Source: Paludibacteraceae bacterium
GTDB taxonomy: Bacteria > Bacteroidota > Bacteroidia > Bacteroidales > Paludibacteraceae
NCBI GenBank assembly: GCA_017550335.1
Contig: JAFZPM010000046.1
Span: forward strand, 1-64,000
Reading direction: 5' to 3'
DNA length: 64,000 nucleotides
Shown: positions 17,149 through 24,540 of the stretch, in pieces
Layout of the letters: every line of letters begins with the position of its first letter
How positions within the stretch are numbered: the first letter of the stretch is position 1
The notes under the pieces: generated by a model
What the model saw: only the letters and a program-made list of their open reading frames with translations
Database searches by the model: none
Told to the model about the DNA's origin: nothing
Position numbers and translations under genes: made by a program

Positions 17149-17709
17149 ATGAAAAAGGGTAATTTATTATTAATGGCAATGTGTGCCATTGTGGGTGGTT
17201 TTATGTATTCTTGTGAGGATGACGATCCAGAACCAGAAAACAAGGTTGTGAAGTATGAACTTGAGAAGACGCTTGTCGGGGAGTGGAACAGGGTATATTT
17301 ATCTTATCAGCCTTATGTAGAGACACGCAAGTATACTTTCAACGAAGACCATACGGGTAGTGTCGATTATTATGGTGATATTGTCGAGAAAGGAGGGAAG
17401 ACAAATGTGGAGGAGAACTTGCGTAGTTCTGGTAAAATCGATTTCTCCTGGTCTGTCGATTCTGATAGCTCGTTTGAGATTCGTCCGTTAAAGGCTAACC
17501 TCCGTTATGGAGATGACCCTGCTAAGGATACTGTCTTTGCACAGGGAACGGTCATTAAGTACATTTTGGATAGGGAAGCGACCGATACGCTAGAATTCCA
17601 TTCCTGTGGCTACTTTCATGTGTATCATAATTTCGTATTTGCTCTAAGTTGCGGGGAGGAGGATCTATTCCCGATAGACGAAGACTATCTCTTTAGACTG
17701 TATCGTTAA
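17149..17709 (+). CDS. Lipoprotein of unknown function
   Basis: A 186-residue protein with a lipoprotein signal peptide: MKKGN, a hydrophobic core and the lipobox MYSC (Cys at about 22). An acidic DDDPEPEN stretch follows directly, resembling the lipoprotein export signal (acidic residues after Cys) that sends Bacteroidota lipoproteins to the cell surface. The remainder is beta-rich and hydrophilic, with a WNRVYLSY...YTFNEDHTG pattern reminiscent of small lipocalin-like (DUF4923/lipocalin_4-type) Bacteroidales lipoproteins, but I cannot assign the family. It is transcribed alone between its own promoter and a strong terminator. Confidence 0.78.
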   Translation: MKKGNLLLMAMCAIVGGFMYSCEDDDPEPENKVVKYELEKTLVGEWNRVYLSYQPYVETRKYTFNEDHTGSVDYYGDIVEKGGKTNVEENLRSSGKIDFSWSVDSDSSFEIRPLKANLRYGDDPAKDTVFAQGTVIKYILDREATDTLEFHSCGYFHVYHNFVFALSCGEEDLFPIDEDYLFRLYR

Positions 17710-17767
17710 GGCTTGATTCTAAGGATTCTAGGGCGATTGTTATGCCCTTTTCCCTTGGATGTCTCGG

Positions 17768-17808
17768 ATAAAAAGTGTATGCTTGAAACACAAGCATACA
17801 CTTTTTAT
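17768..17808 (+). terminator. Strong intrinsic terminator after the lipoprotein gene
   Basis: A perfect 18-bp stem (ATAAAAAGTGTATGCTTG and its complement) with loop AAACA, about 60 bases after the lipoprotein stop. The stem begins with an A-run and ends in a T-run, so it can act in both directions. The rest of the 409-base gap to 18119 shows no credible gene. Confidence 0.85.
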
Positions 17809-18068
17809 ATTTGGGAACGGGGTGGTTGCCGCTTCGTGTGTATATGGTTTGTGTGGAATGGATGTCAAATGTTAAAATGGTTGGCATATGGGAACAAAGA
17901 ATTTATGGGTGCTTTGTGTGAGCATGTGTTTGGGTATGTTGGGTGTCTAATCTTTCGATGCCTGTGTCGGAGAACCGACGCTGAGTACTTATTATCCTTT
18001 CATGTTGTGTGGTAAGCATTGATTTCATAGCTGAACTTTTGTAATTGTTTCCGGAGAAATTCGTGAAA

Positions 18069-18100
18069 AAAGTGTATATTTGTCCCCAGATATACACTTT
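18069..18100 (+). promoter_or_regulatory. Dyad overlapping the promoter of the secreted esterase gene
   Basis: TATATTTG (18075-18082) is a -7 box with the esterase start 37 bases downstream. A perfect 11-bp inverted repeat, AAAGTGTATAT (18069-18079) and ATATACACTTT (18090-18100), straddles it and the predicted transcription start near 18089. The upstream -33 element is poor, as is common for regulated promoters. Confidence 0.55.
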
Positions 18101-18118
18101 ATTTAATTATTTATTAGG

Positions 18119-19357
18119 ATGAAAAGAATTTTTATTGCTTTGTGTATTTTGATGTCCACACAGTTGAATATGAATGCGGAATCCAAGAAGGTGACGCTTG
18201 AGGTGGACGGATTGGAGAGGAGTTATTTGGTGTACACTCCGAGTGGTTTTGACAAGTCCCATGGTCATTCAGTGTTGATGATTCTTCATGGTTTGAACGG
18301 CACGTCAGAGGGGTATGCTGAGTTGTGTAGCGCCCAGATGCTCAGCGATGTCAATGATGCGTTGGTGGTTTTCCCACAGGCGTTGGAGGAGCAAAGTTCG
18401 GAGATAAAGGGCTCTGTCGCCTTGATGAAACAGATGAATTTGTTGCCGGCAGAGATGGATATCAAGTATCCATGGGGTGCGGGCGCTCGTATTTCGGCGG
18501 AGACGATGACGGAGATGGCGGGGGCTCTGGCTTCATTGCTTCCTAGTATGATGCCTACCGTGATGCAGCAAGGCTATGGCGAGTTGAATGAGACGGTGGA
18601 CGATGTGAAATTCATCAATCAGATATACGCGGACATGCAAAATAATTACAACGCGAACGACTCCTTCTTCGTCACGGGTGCCTCCATGGGTGGTGCGATG
18701 GCCTACAAGTATGCCTATGATAAATCATGCAAGGCGATGAAGGTCTGCATCCTGAACGGATTCGTTGGCGCTGGCGTGGACACGGTAGGAAAGGCGATCA
18801 ATATTCCTGCGTTGATTTTCCATAGCAAGGCTGATGCGGTTGTGAAATACGAGGGTGGCATGTTCAACGGGCCAATCCTCTCTACAGTGAAGACGGTAGC
18901 CTCCCAGAACGGTTGTGGCGATCCTGTGGAAAAGGCTGTGGCGGACGTGAAGGACGATGGCAACACGGTGGTGGAGATGGATTTCTCCTGCTCGGCAGGC
19001 AAGGAGATCGTCTATTTCGAGTCTGACAATGCCGCCCATACGGATTTCCTGAATGCCCAGACGAACGATGTCGATTTCTTCGTTGAGATGGAGAAGTTCT
19101 TCTATGGCAAGTCCGTTACCGGAAACGATGATAATTTGGCGGACCTCCAGCTCTCCTTCTATCCTAATCCTGTGGAGGATGCGCTCTATACGACGGAGGA
19201 TGGACTTTGCAGCGTGAAGGATGTGACGGGCAGGTCTCTCTTCGCAGGCAAGGTGATCAACGGAACCGTGGATTTGTCGTCCCTCCCTGCTGGTGTTTAT
19301 TTCTTCTTCCTGGAGAACGAGAAGGGCGTGAAGACCGCTAGAATCGTTAAGAAATAA
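18119..19357 (+). CDS. Secreted PHB-depolymerase/feruloyl-esterase-like hydrolase, T9SS type A
   Basis: A 412-residue secreted alpha/beta hydrolase. It has a signal peptide (about 1-20), then an esterase domain of the LpqC/poly(3-hydroxybutyrate) depolymerase type. The oxyanion segment is MILHGLNGT, the nucleophile elbow GASMGG carries Ser189, and the likely catalytic Asp and His are in the HSKADAVV and AAHTDF segments. The last ~65 residues form a T9SS type A sorting domain (SFYPNPVEDAL ... DVTGRSLF ... LPAGVYFFFLEN ... KTARIVKK). The sorting domain would be removed on export through the type IX system. Esterases of this group remove acetyl or feruloyl groups from plant polysaccharides or cleave polyesters; the substrate is not fixed. 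Transcribed alone. Confidence 0.85.
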   Translation: MKRIFIALCILMSTQLNMNAESKKVTLEVDGLERSYLVYTPSGFDKSHGHSVLMILHGLNGTSEGYAELCSAQMLSDVNDALVVFPQALEEQSSEIKGSVALMKQMNLLPAEMDIKYPWGAGARISAETMTEMAGALASLLPSMMPTVMQQGYGELNETVDDVKFINQIYADMQNNYNANDSFFVTGASMGGAMAYKYAYDKSCKAMKVCILNGFVGAGVDTVGKAINIPALIFHSKADAVVKYEGGMFNGPILSTVKTVASQNGCGDPVEKAVADVKDDGNTVVEMDFSCSAGKEIVYFESDNAAHTDFLNAQTNDVDFFVEMEKFFYGKSVTGNDDNLADLQLSFYPNPVEDALYTTEDGLCSVKDVTGRSLFAGKVINGTVDLSSLPAGVYFFFLENEKGVKTARIVKK

Positions 19358-19393
19358 TCCCGGAAAACGTAGGCGCAAATGGTGAAAAAAAAT

Positions 19394-19401
19394 TAACTTT
19401 G
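19394..19401 (+). promoter_or_regulatory. -7 box of pgk
   Basis: TAACTTTG matches TAnnTTTG, 48 bases before the pgk start codon. No convincing TTTG is found at -33. Confidence 0.5.
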
Positions 19402-19449
19402 CGTGCGTAAAAAAAGAGATTTTTTAGAATTCTAATTTTAAATAGTACT

Positions 19450-20721
19450 ATGCAACTAATTGACAATTTCAATTTTGCCGGAAAGAAGGCAATCGTTCGC
19501 GTGGACTTCAATGTTCCGTTGAACAAAGAGACTGGTGAGGTAAGTGATGACACTCGTATCCGCGGTGCGCTTCCTACTATCAAGAAGATCATCGCTGATG
19601 GTGGTTGCGCTATCCTTATGAGCCACATGGGTAAGCCAAAGAACGCTGACGCGCATGCAGGCGACCCTAAGTTCTCTTTGAAGCAAATCGTTCCTGCCAT
19701 CGAGAAATACTTGGGCAAGATCCAGTTCGCTCCAGATTGCGCTGCCGCTTCCGAGCAAGCTAAGAACCTTAAGATGGGTGAGATCCTTTTGTTGGAGAAC
19801 CTCCGTTACTATCCTGAAGAGGAGGGTAAGCCACGTGGCATCGAGAAGGATGATCCTGCTTACGAGGACGCTAAGAAGGCTATGAAGGACTCCCAGAAGA
19901 AGTTCGCTAAGACTTTGGCTTCTTACGCAGACGTATATGTAAACGACGCGTTCGGTACGGCTCACCGTAAACACGCTTCCACAGCTGTCATCGCTGATTC
20001 TTTCGACGAGGCTAACAAGATGTTCGGCTTCTTGATCAACAAGGAGGTTGAGGCTATGGATAAGGTGCTCAAGAGCGCTCAAAAGCCTTTCACCGCTATC
20101 ATGGGTGGCGCTAAGGTTTCCGATAAGATCAATATCATCAACAACTTGCTCGACCGTGTCGACAACCTCATCATCGGTGGTGGTATGACTTACACCTTCA
20201 TCAAGGCGATGGGCGGTAAGATCGGTAACTCTCTCTGCGAGGAGGATCGTTTGGACGTGGCTAAGGAAGTGCTCGCCAAGGCTAAGGCTAAGGGTGTTAA
20301 CCTCCTTCTCCCTGTTGATGCGGTGAACGCCGACAAGTTCGACAAGGACGCCAACGCTAAGGTTAGCAAGACTGACGAGACTCCTGACGGATGGATGGGT
20401 CTTGACATCGCTGACGAGTCTATCAAGAAGTTCTCTGAGGTGATCGCTAACTCTAAGACAGTTCTCTGGAACGGTCCTATGGGCGTGTTCGAGTTCGATA
20501 AGTTCGCTAAGGGTACTTCCGCAATCGCTCAGGCTGTCGCTAAGGCAACTCAGGAGAATGGCGCATTCTCTTTGATCGGTGGTGGTGACTCTGTGGCTGC
20601 TATCAACAAGAACAAGTTGGCCGACAAGGTTAGCTACGTTTCTACCGGTGGTGGTGCGATGTTGGAATACATGGAGGGCAAGGTTCTCCCAGGTATCGCA
20701 GCTATCCGCGGTGACAAATAA
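19450..20721 (+). CDS. pgk: Phosphoglycerate kinase
   Basis: A 423-residue glycolytic enzyme that transfers phosphate from 1,3-bisphosphoglycerate to ADP. Diagnostic blocks are [43 protein letters not shown], the hinge/ADP region [10 protein letters not shown] and IGGGMTYTF, and the nucleotide-binding C-terminus [17 protein letters not shown] and [10 protein letters not shown]. Length and start ([12 protein letters not shown]) are normal for Bacteroidota. Codon use is strongly biased (GCT, AAG, CTC), as expected for a highly expressed gene. It is monocistronic, with its own promoter and terminator. Confidence 0.98.
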   Translation: MQLIDNFNFAGKKAIVRVDFNVPLNKETGEVSDDTRIRGALPTIKKIIADGGCAILMSHMGKPKNADAHAGDPKFSLKQIVPAIEKYLGKIQFAPDCAAASEQAKNLKMGEILLLENLRYYPEEEGKPRGIEKDDPAYEDAKKAMKDSQKKFAKTLASYADVYVNDAFGTAHRKHASTAVIADSFDEANKMFGFLINKEVEAMDKVLKSAQKPFTAIMGGAKVSDKINIINNLLDRVDNLIIGGGMTYTFIKAMGGKIGNSLCEEDRLDVAKEVLAKAKAKGVNLLLPVDAVNADKFDKDANAKVSKTDETPDGWMGLDIADESIKKFSEVIANSKTVLWNGPMGVFEFDKFAKGTSAIAQAVAKATQENGAFSLIGGGDSVAAINKNKLADKVSYVSTGGGAMLEYMEGKVLPGIAAIRGDK

Positions 20722-20744
20722 GATCTGAATTGATCCTAAATAGT

Positions 20745-20778
20745 AAAGCGCCAGTCCGTTTGGATTGGCGCTTTTTTT
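20745..20778 (+). terminator. Intrinsic terminator of pgk
   Basis: AAAGCGCCAGTCC and GGATTGGCGCTTT form a 13-bp stem with one G-T pair and a 4-base loop, followed by TTTTTTT. It lies 24 bases after the pgk stop. Confidence 0.88.
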
Positions 20779-20907
20779 GTGGTATGATCCATGCCATATG
20801 TCCATGAATCATTCTTCTAAACCTAACGATAAAGCCTTCCTGGGCCTAAGCGTGGTGCTAGGCCTAGCTCGGGTGGGGAAGGTGTCCGCCGAAGAATGGT
20901 AGACGTT

Positions 20908-21285
20908 TTATTTCTTTGCCTTGGTCTCTCCTGAGATGGTCAGGACAGGCTTCTTCCCGCTTGTATTGGAGTATATCTTGATGGTTTTGTGGAAGGCCCC
21001 GCTCACCTTGCTGGTGTAGTATACGTGTACGGAACCTGTGTCGCCAGGGGCAACCGGTCTGCGGGTCCATGATGGTTTCACGCAGCCGCAGGAAGGGACA
21101 GCGTCAGAGACGACGAGTGGCGCTTTCCCCTCGTTTTTAAAGACGAATACATGTTCGGATGTCTCGCCCAATACGTTATCAGTGAATTCGTAGGATGTTT
21201 CCTCGAAGACGATTTTAGCCTTTTCAGCCGCTTGCGCCATTGTGAAAGACAATGAGGCTATCAGGAGTAAGAAAATCTTTTTCAT
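20908..21285 (-). CDS. DUF1573 periplasmic protein
   Basis: A 125-residue protein with a signal peptide (cut near AQAAEK) and one DUF1573 Ig-like (ASPM/HYDIN-type) domain. The family's pattern is visible as F.FKNEGKAPLVVSDAVPSCGCVKPSW...PVAPGDTGSVHVYY, including the conserved SCGC pair. DUF1573 proteins are very common secreted proteins of Bacteroidota without a settled function. It is the last gene of a run with a CcdA-like membrane protein and a TlpA-like lipoprotein, so a link to extracytoplasmic thiol chemistry is plausible (inference). Confidence 0.88.
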   Translation of the reverse strand: MKKIFLLLIASLSFTMAQAAEKAKIVFEETSYEFTDNVLGETSEHVFVFKNEGKAPLVVSDAVPSCGCVKPSWTRRPVAPGDTGSVHVYYTSKVSGAFHKTIKIYSNTSGKKPVLTISGETKAKK

Positions 21286-21296
21286 GCTATTACAGT

Positions 21297-21998
21297 TTAA
21301 AGTTCAAAGTAATACTCTAAGATAAACAAAATTCCTGAGATAATAAAGAGTATTGCTAAAATACGTCTGAACCATAGCTCGTATTGTTGGAACTTGTCCA
21401 GTTTCTTCTTGGCCGTGTCCATGCTGTAGGCGAAGATCCAAGCCAGTGACAGGACTGGTATCGTCGCTCCGATGGCGAAGAAGATCGGTACGATGTATCC
21501 GTTTTCGGCGGATAGCGAGGAGGGGATGACGACACCGAAGTAGATGGTGGCGCTGTAGGGGCAGAAAGCGAAGGCCAGCATTATGCCGAGCAGGAAGGAT
21601 TTCCAGAACCCGAATTGCTTGACCATCCTGTTGAACACGACCATGCATTTGTCAGCCAATCCGTGGATGTGGATGATGTCCAGCATCAGGATGCCGATGA
21701 GGACGAGTATAGGACCTAGGAATAGCCCGAAAAGGTGTTGGAAGGATTCTCCTATACGGAGGCCTTGCGCGAAGGTGACCAGGAGGATGCCCAACGCGAT
21801 GTAAGCTGCCGCCCTACCGAAGGCGTAGGCGATGCCTCTGGCGAACACGTCGCGCTTCTCCCTCTTGTCTCTGGACATGGCGGTGATGGCGGTGATGTTG
21901 GCCGCCATCGTGCATGGGCACACTGCGACGATGATGCCCCAGATGATGGAGCTTATCCAAAGGTTCCCTCCGTTGTATAAGTGCGATATAAAGTCCAT
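21297..21998 (-). CDS. CcdA/DsbD-like membrane thiol transporter
   Basis: A 233-residue protein with six predicted membrane segments, of the DsbD/CcdA superfamily (some relatives are labelled ArsG-type permeases). Two cysteine sites lie at the ends of transmembrane helices: CPCTMAANITA in the first and AFCPYSAT in the fourth. These positions correspond to the redox pair with which CcdA/DsbD moves reducing equivalents from cytoplasmic thioredoxin across the membrane. The gene starts one base after the stop of the TlpA-like gene and ends 12 bases before the DUF1573 gene, so the three form a tight operon. An alternative role as a metal or arsenical exporter cannot be excluded. Confidence 0.8.
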   Translation of the reverse strand: MDFISHLYNGGNLWISSIIWGIIVAVCPCTMAANITAITAMSRDKREKRDVFARGIAYAFGRAAAYIALGILLVTFAQGLRIGESFQHLFGLFLGPILVLIGILMLDIIHIHGLADKCMVVFNRMVKQFGFWKSFLLGIMLAFAFCPYSATIYFGVVIPSSLSAENGYIVPIFFAIGATIPVLSLAWIFAYSMDTAKKKLDKFQQYELWFRRILAILFIISGILFILEYYFEL

Positions 21999-21999
21999 G

Positions 22000-23103
22000 T
22001 TAGCGTCCGAATGTTTTTTTTAGGCGATTGCCTATGTTGACTTTCTTTCCGTCGATCTGAAGTATTTTCCCTTCCGGGCTGATCAGCAGACCGCAGGGTA
22101 TTTGGTTGACGTGGTATTGCTTGGTGATCGGGCTGGCCCAGTAGAGAAGGTCGGAGGCCTGTTCCCAAGGCAGCTCGGGTGCGCTGCAGGCGAAGTCGCG
22201 CCATTCGTCATCGTCCGTGTCGAGGGAGACGGAGAGTATCTCCAGTCCGAGGGGGTGATAGCGTTGGTAGAGGTCCAATAGAACTTCGTTCCGCTCTTTC
22301 GTCTCGTTACACCATGATGCGCCGAAATCGATGTAGAGGTAATTCCCCGTATATTTTCCCAGGGTGATATCTTCCCCGTCGATGGAGGGTAGGTGGAAGT
22401 CCGGCGCCATCGATCCCACTCCGAATTTCCGTGAGAGGGCAAGCTCGTCGTTCAGGTATTTGACGTACTGTGAGTTGGCGATGCTAGGGTCGAACTTGGT
22501 GATGATGTTCTCCATTTTTGAGATGGAGAAGGATTCCGAGAGTGAACAGACGAAGTAGGCGGCACCGATGGAGGTGGGGTTGCTGGCGACGAATTGCTCC
22601 GTAATGAGAAGCAGTGAGTCGGGTAGGGACTCGTAGTGGGCCGTGAGTTTCTTCACCAATTGTAGGTCGTTCTGTTTCTTGGCGTTGGATATTTTCACCA
22701 ATGCGGAATTCTGTTTGTTGGATATGCTTTTGTATTCGCTCATCAGGAAGTTCAGTTCCGCTTGCGAATTGGATCCTGTGACGGTGATCTCATCGGGGTA
22801 TAGGACAGACCCTCTGATGTTTATCTCCTCGTTTTCCACGAACACGTCGAAGGGGCGGCAGGAACCCACTTTGATGAACCTCATGGTCGGGTATTCCACG
22901 TGGCCTCTGAATTTGAAGTCTCCGTTGCGGATGGGCGCGCTGTCTGTGACAACCATTTCGCCTAGGGGGCTCATCTCCATCAGATAGGCTTCCTGCGCGT
23001 TTACGCACCGCAGATTCCCGTGTATGACGTATCTGTCTTTTTTCACGCAGGCGGTGAATGAGAGAAGAATCGATATGAGGATGAGTAAGTTTTTCACTGA
23101 CAC
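22000..23103 (-). CDS. TlpA-like thioredoxin-fold lipoprotein with altered active site
   Basis: A 367-residue lipoprotein (lipobox SFTAC, Cys at about 19). An N-terminal DUF4369-like beta domain (about 25-130) and a helical linker precede a C-terminal AhpC/TSA-TlpA thioredoxin domain (about 230-367). The active-site segment reads SWCNETKE: Cys265 is kept but the resolving position is Thr268, so the normal CxxC pair is lost. The rest of the fold (YLYIDFGASW, a GLEILSVSLD strand, and cis-Pro in NQIPCGLLI) looks intact. Such a protein cannot cycle as a standard thiol reductase; it could act through a single Cys or a different partner. It heads the operon with the CcdA-like protein and a DUF1573 protein. 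Confidence 0.85.
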   Translation of the reverse strand: MSVKNLLILISILLSFTACVKKDRYVIHGNLRCVNAQEAYLMEMSPLGEMVVTDSAPIRNGDFKFRGHVEYPTMRFIKVGSCRPFDVFVENEEINIRGSVLYPDEITVTGSNSQAELNFLMSEYKSISNKQNSALVKISNAKKQNDLQLVKKLTAHYESLPDSLLLITEQFVASNPTSIGAAYFVCSLSESFSISKMENIITKFDPSIANSQYVKYLNDELALSRKFGVGSMAPDFHLPSIDGEDITLGKYTGNYLYIDFGASWCNETKERNEVLLDLYQRYHPLGLEILSVSLDTDDDEWRDFACSAPELPWEQASDLLYWASPITKQYHVNQIPCGLLISPEGKILQIDGKKVNIGNRLKKTFGR

Positions 23104-23113
23104 AATTTTTCCG

Positions 23114-23121
23114 CAAAGGTA
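23114..23121 (-). promoter_or_regulatory. -7 box of the TlpA-like operon
   Basis: TACCTTTG on the minus strand, directly following the T-run of the preceding gene's terminator. The implied transcription start would be only a few bases before the ATG at 23103, suggesting a very short leader. Confidence 0.4.
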
Positions 23122-23130
23122 TAAAAAAAA

Positions 23131-23164
23131 GCGATAGGGATAAACATGAGTCTATCCCTATCGC
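23131..23164 (-). terminator. Intrinsic terminator of the large DUF1573 gene
   Basis: GCGATAGGGATA and TATCCCTATCGC form a perfect 12-bp stem with a 10-base loop and are followed on the minus strand by eight T. It separates the DUF1573 gene from the TlpA-like operon. Confidence 0.88.
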
Positions 23165-23197
23165 CAAGTTTCCTTGAAGTCCCTGTAAAGTGGGGAA

Positions 23198-24307
23198 TTA
23201 TTTGATTTCGCCGATCAAGTTGATGACGAACGTGCTACGATTTGGGTCGTTGGTGGTCAACGTCAATCTTTGGCTGAATTTGCCAGCCTTGGAGTTGCTT
23301 GTGTTGACAGTCACGTAGATCTCTCCGTCCTTACCTGTCTTGATAGGTTTTGTAGGAGCCTTAACCGTGAAGCCATCCGCGTCGCAGTGGGAAGAACGGA
23401 TGATGAGAGGTTTCTTTCCCGTGTTCTGCACTTTGAATTTGAATGTCTTGGATTTGCCCAACTCTATCGTTTCGAGGGAGATGGTGTTGCCAACTGTCAA
23501 AACTGGTGCGTCAGCCTTGTCTTCTGGAGTCATGTAAGAGAAGTCCTCAGCCACGTTTCCGTAGAGGTTGATGTCGAAATCCGCTGCTTTGCCGTTCGCT
23601 TTCACCTTGAAGGCTTTCTTGAACGTGCCCCAAACACCTGAATCCTTAGGGTCAACCGTCACCTCGATGTTACCTCTTTCTCCAGCTTTCAACACCTCAG
23701 GAACAGCTTTCACAGAGACCAATTTAGGGTTGCCGTTCTCGAAGGAGATCTTAACGTCCTCTTTGCCGTTGTTGATGATCTCGATGATCTCAGTTTTGCT
23801 CTGAGGTCTAGCGCTGCTTTCTTTCTTAGGGGCAGCCTGCTCAGAGAAATAGATGGTGTTGAAGTAGCAGTTTTTCTTCATCAGGCGAAGTCCGTTCACC
23901 TCGAATGGATATTTGTCCTCCACTTTCTGGGCTTTAGGGATTACCTCACCCTTGATGGTCAATCTCTTCTCGCCTGCGTTAGACTTCACGGTGATGGTTT
24001 TCGTGAATGAGCCTGGACGTCCAGTCGCGTTATAAGTGGCTTTCACAACACCCGTCTCGCCTGGTTTAACTGGCTCTTTGGTCCAGTCTGGTGTAGTACA
24101 ACCACAGGATGCTTTTACGCTTTGCAGCACCAAGTCCGCGCTACCTACGTTTTTGAATTCAAATGTGCATGATACTTTGCCGTTCTCCTCCGGGAAGGTT
24201 CCGAAGTCGTGGGTGATCTGCTCGAAATAAATTTCTGGCGCACCCTGGGCGAACGCTGTCGCAATTCCTGCGAACAATGCGATGAAAGAAAATAATAGCT
24301 TTTTCAT
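23198..24307 (-). CDS. Multi-domain DUF1573 secreted protein
   Basis: A 369-residue protein with a cleaved signal peptide (ending AFAQG). The first DUF1573 domain (about 25-125) has F.FKNVGSADLVLQSVKASCGCTTPDW and PVKPGETGVVKATYN. A middle region repeats the same beta-strand logic with INNGKEDVKISF and PKDSGVWGTFKK. A third domain lies at the C-terminus (FKVQNTGKKPLIIRSSHCDADGF, ending in NDPNRSTFVINLIGEIK). Only the first domain keeps the SCGC pair. Location is periplasm or surface; function is unknown. It is transcribed alone from a -7 box at 24380-24387 to a terminator at 23131-23164. Confidence 0.88.
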   Translation of the reverse strand: MKKLLFSFIALFAGIATAFAQGAPEIYFEQITHDFGTFPEENGKVSCTFEFKNVGSADLVLQSVKASCGCTTPDWTKEPVKPGETGVVKATYNATGRPGSFTKTITVKSNAGEKRLTIKGEVIPKAQKVEDKYPFEVNGLRLMKKNCYFNTIYFSEQAAPKKESSARPQSKTEIIEIINNGKEDVKISFENGNPKLVSVKAVPEVLKAGERGNIEVTVDPKDSGVWGTFKKAFKVKANGKAADFDINLYGNVAEDFSYMTPEDKADAPVLTVGNTISLETIELGKSKTFKFKVQNTGKKPLIIRSSHCDADGFTVKAPTKPIKTGKDGEIYVTVNTSNSKAGKFSQRLTLTTNDPNRSTFVINLIGEIK

Positions 24308-24379
24308 TTCTCTTTATTTAATATTTAACATTTCCTTTTCGTTTGGGAACTGAGCCTGTCCGCACTCTGTTTCCGAATG

Positions 24380-24387
24380 CAAATTTA
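24380..24387 (-). promoter_or_regulatory. -7 box of the large DUF1573 gene
   Basis: TAAATTTG on the minus strand, about 73 bases before the start codon. The divergent M23 peptidase promoter lies about 120 bases to the right. Confidence 0.45.
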
Positions 24388-24503
24388 TAAATTTTGGGAT
24401 ATTTTGTCGCCTCCCTCATGAAATAATCCTTAACAAATCTAAAAATGAACGGATTTGACCTCCATGTTTCTCCGATTTCCGTGATTTTGTGGAACAGATT
24501 TGG

Positions 24504-24511
24504 TATTTTTG
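24504..24511 (+). promoter_or_regulatory. -7 box of the M23 peptidase gene
   Basis: TATTTTTG matches TAnnTTTG, 29 bases before the ATG at 24541. It supports that ATG over an in-frame start 32 codons upstream, which would lie before the transcription start. Confidence 0.5.
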
Positions 24512-24540
24512 CGTTTGGAAAAAGAGTAAAGCTTATTAGG

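Noticed and set aside
17713..18015. A 100-codon plus-strand frame between the lipoprotein and esterase genes
   Set aside because: It runs through the terminator hairpin, has no promoter upstream, and its Cys/Trp-rich composition is unlike neighbouring proteins.
19456..20805. A 449-codon minus-strand frame
   Set aside because: It is antisense to pgk. Long antisense frames are expected opposite genes with strong codon bias.
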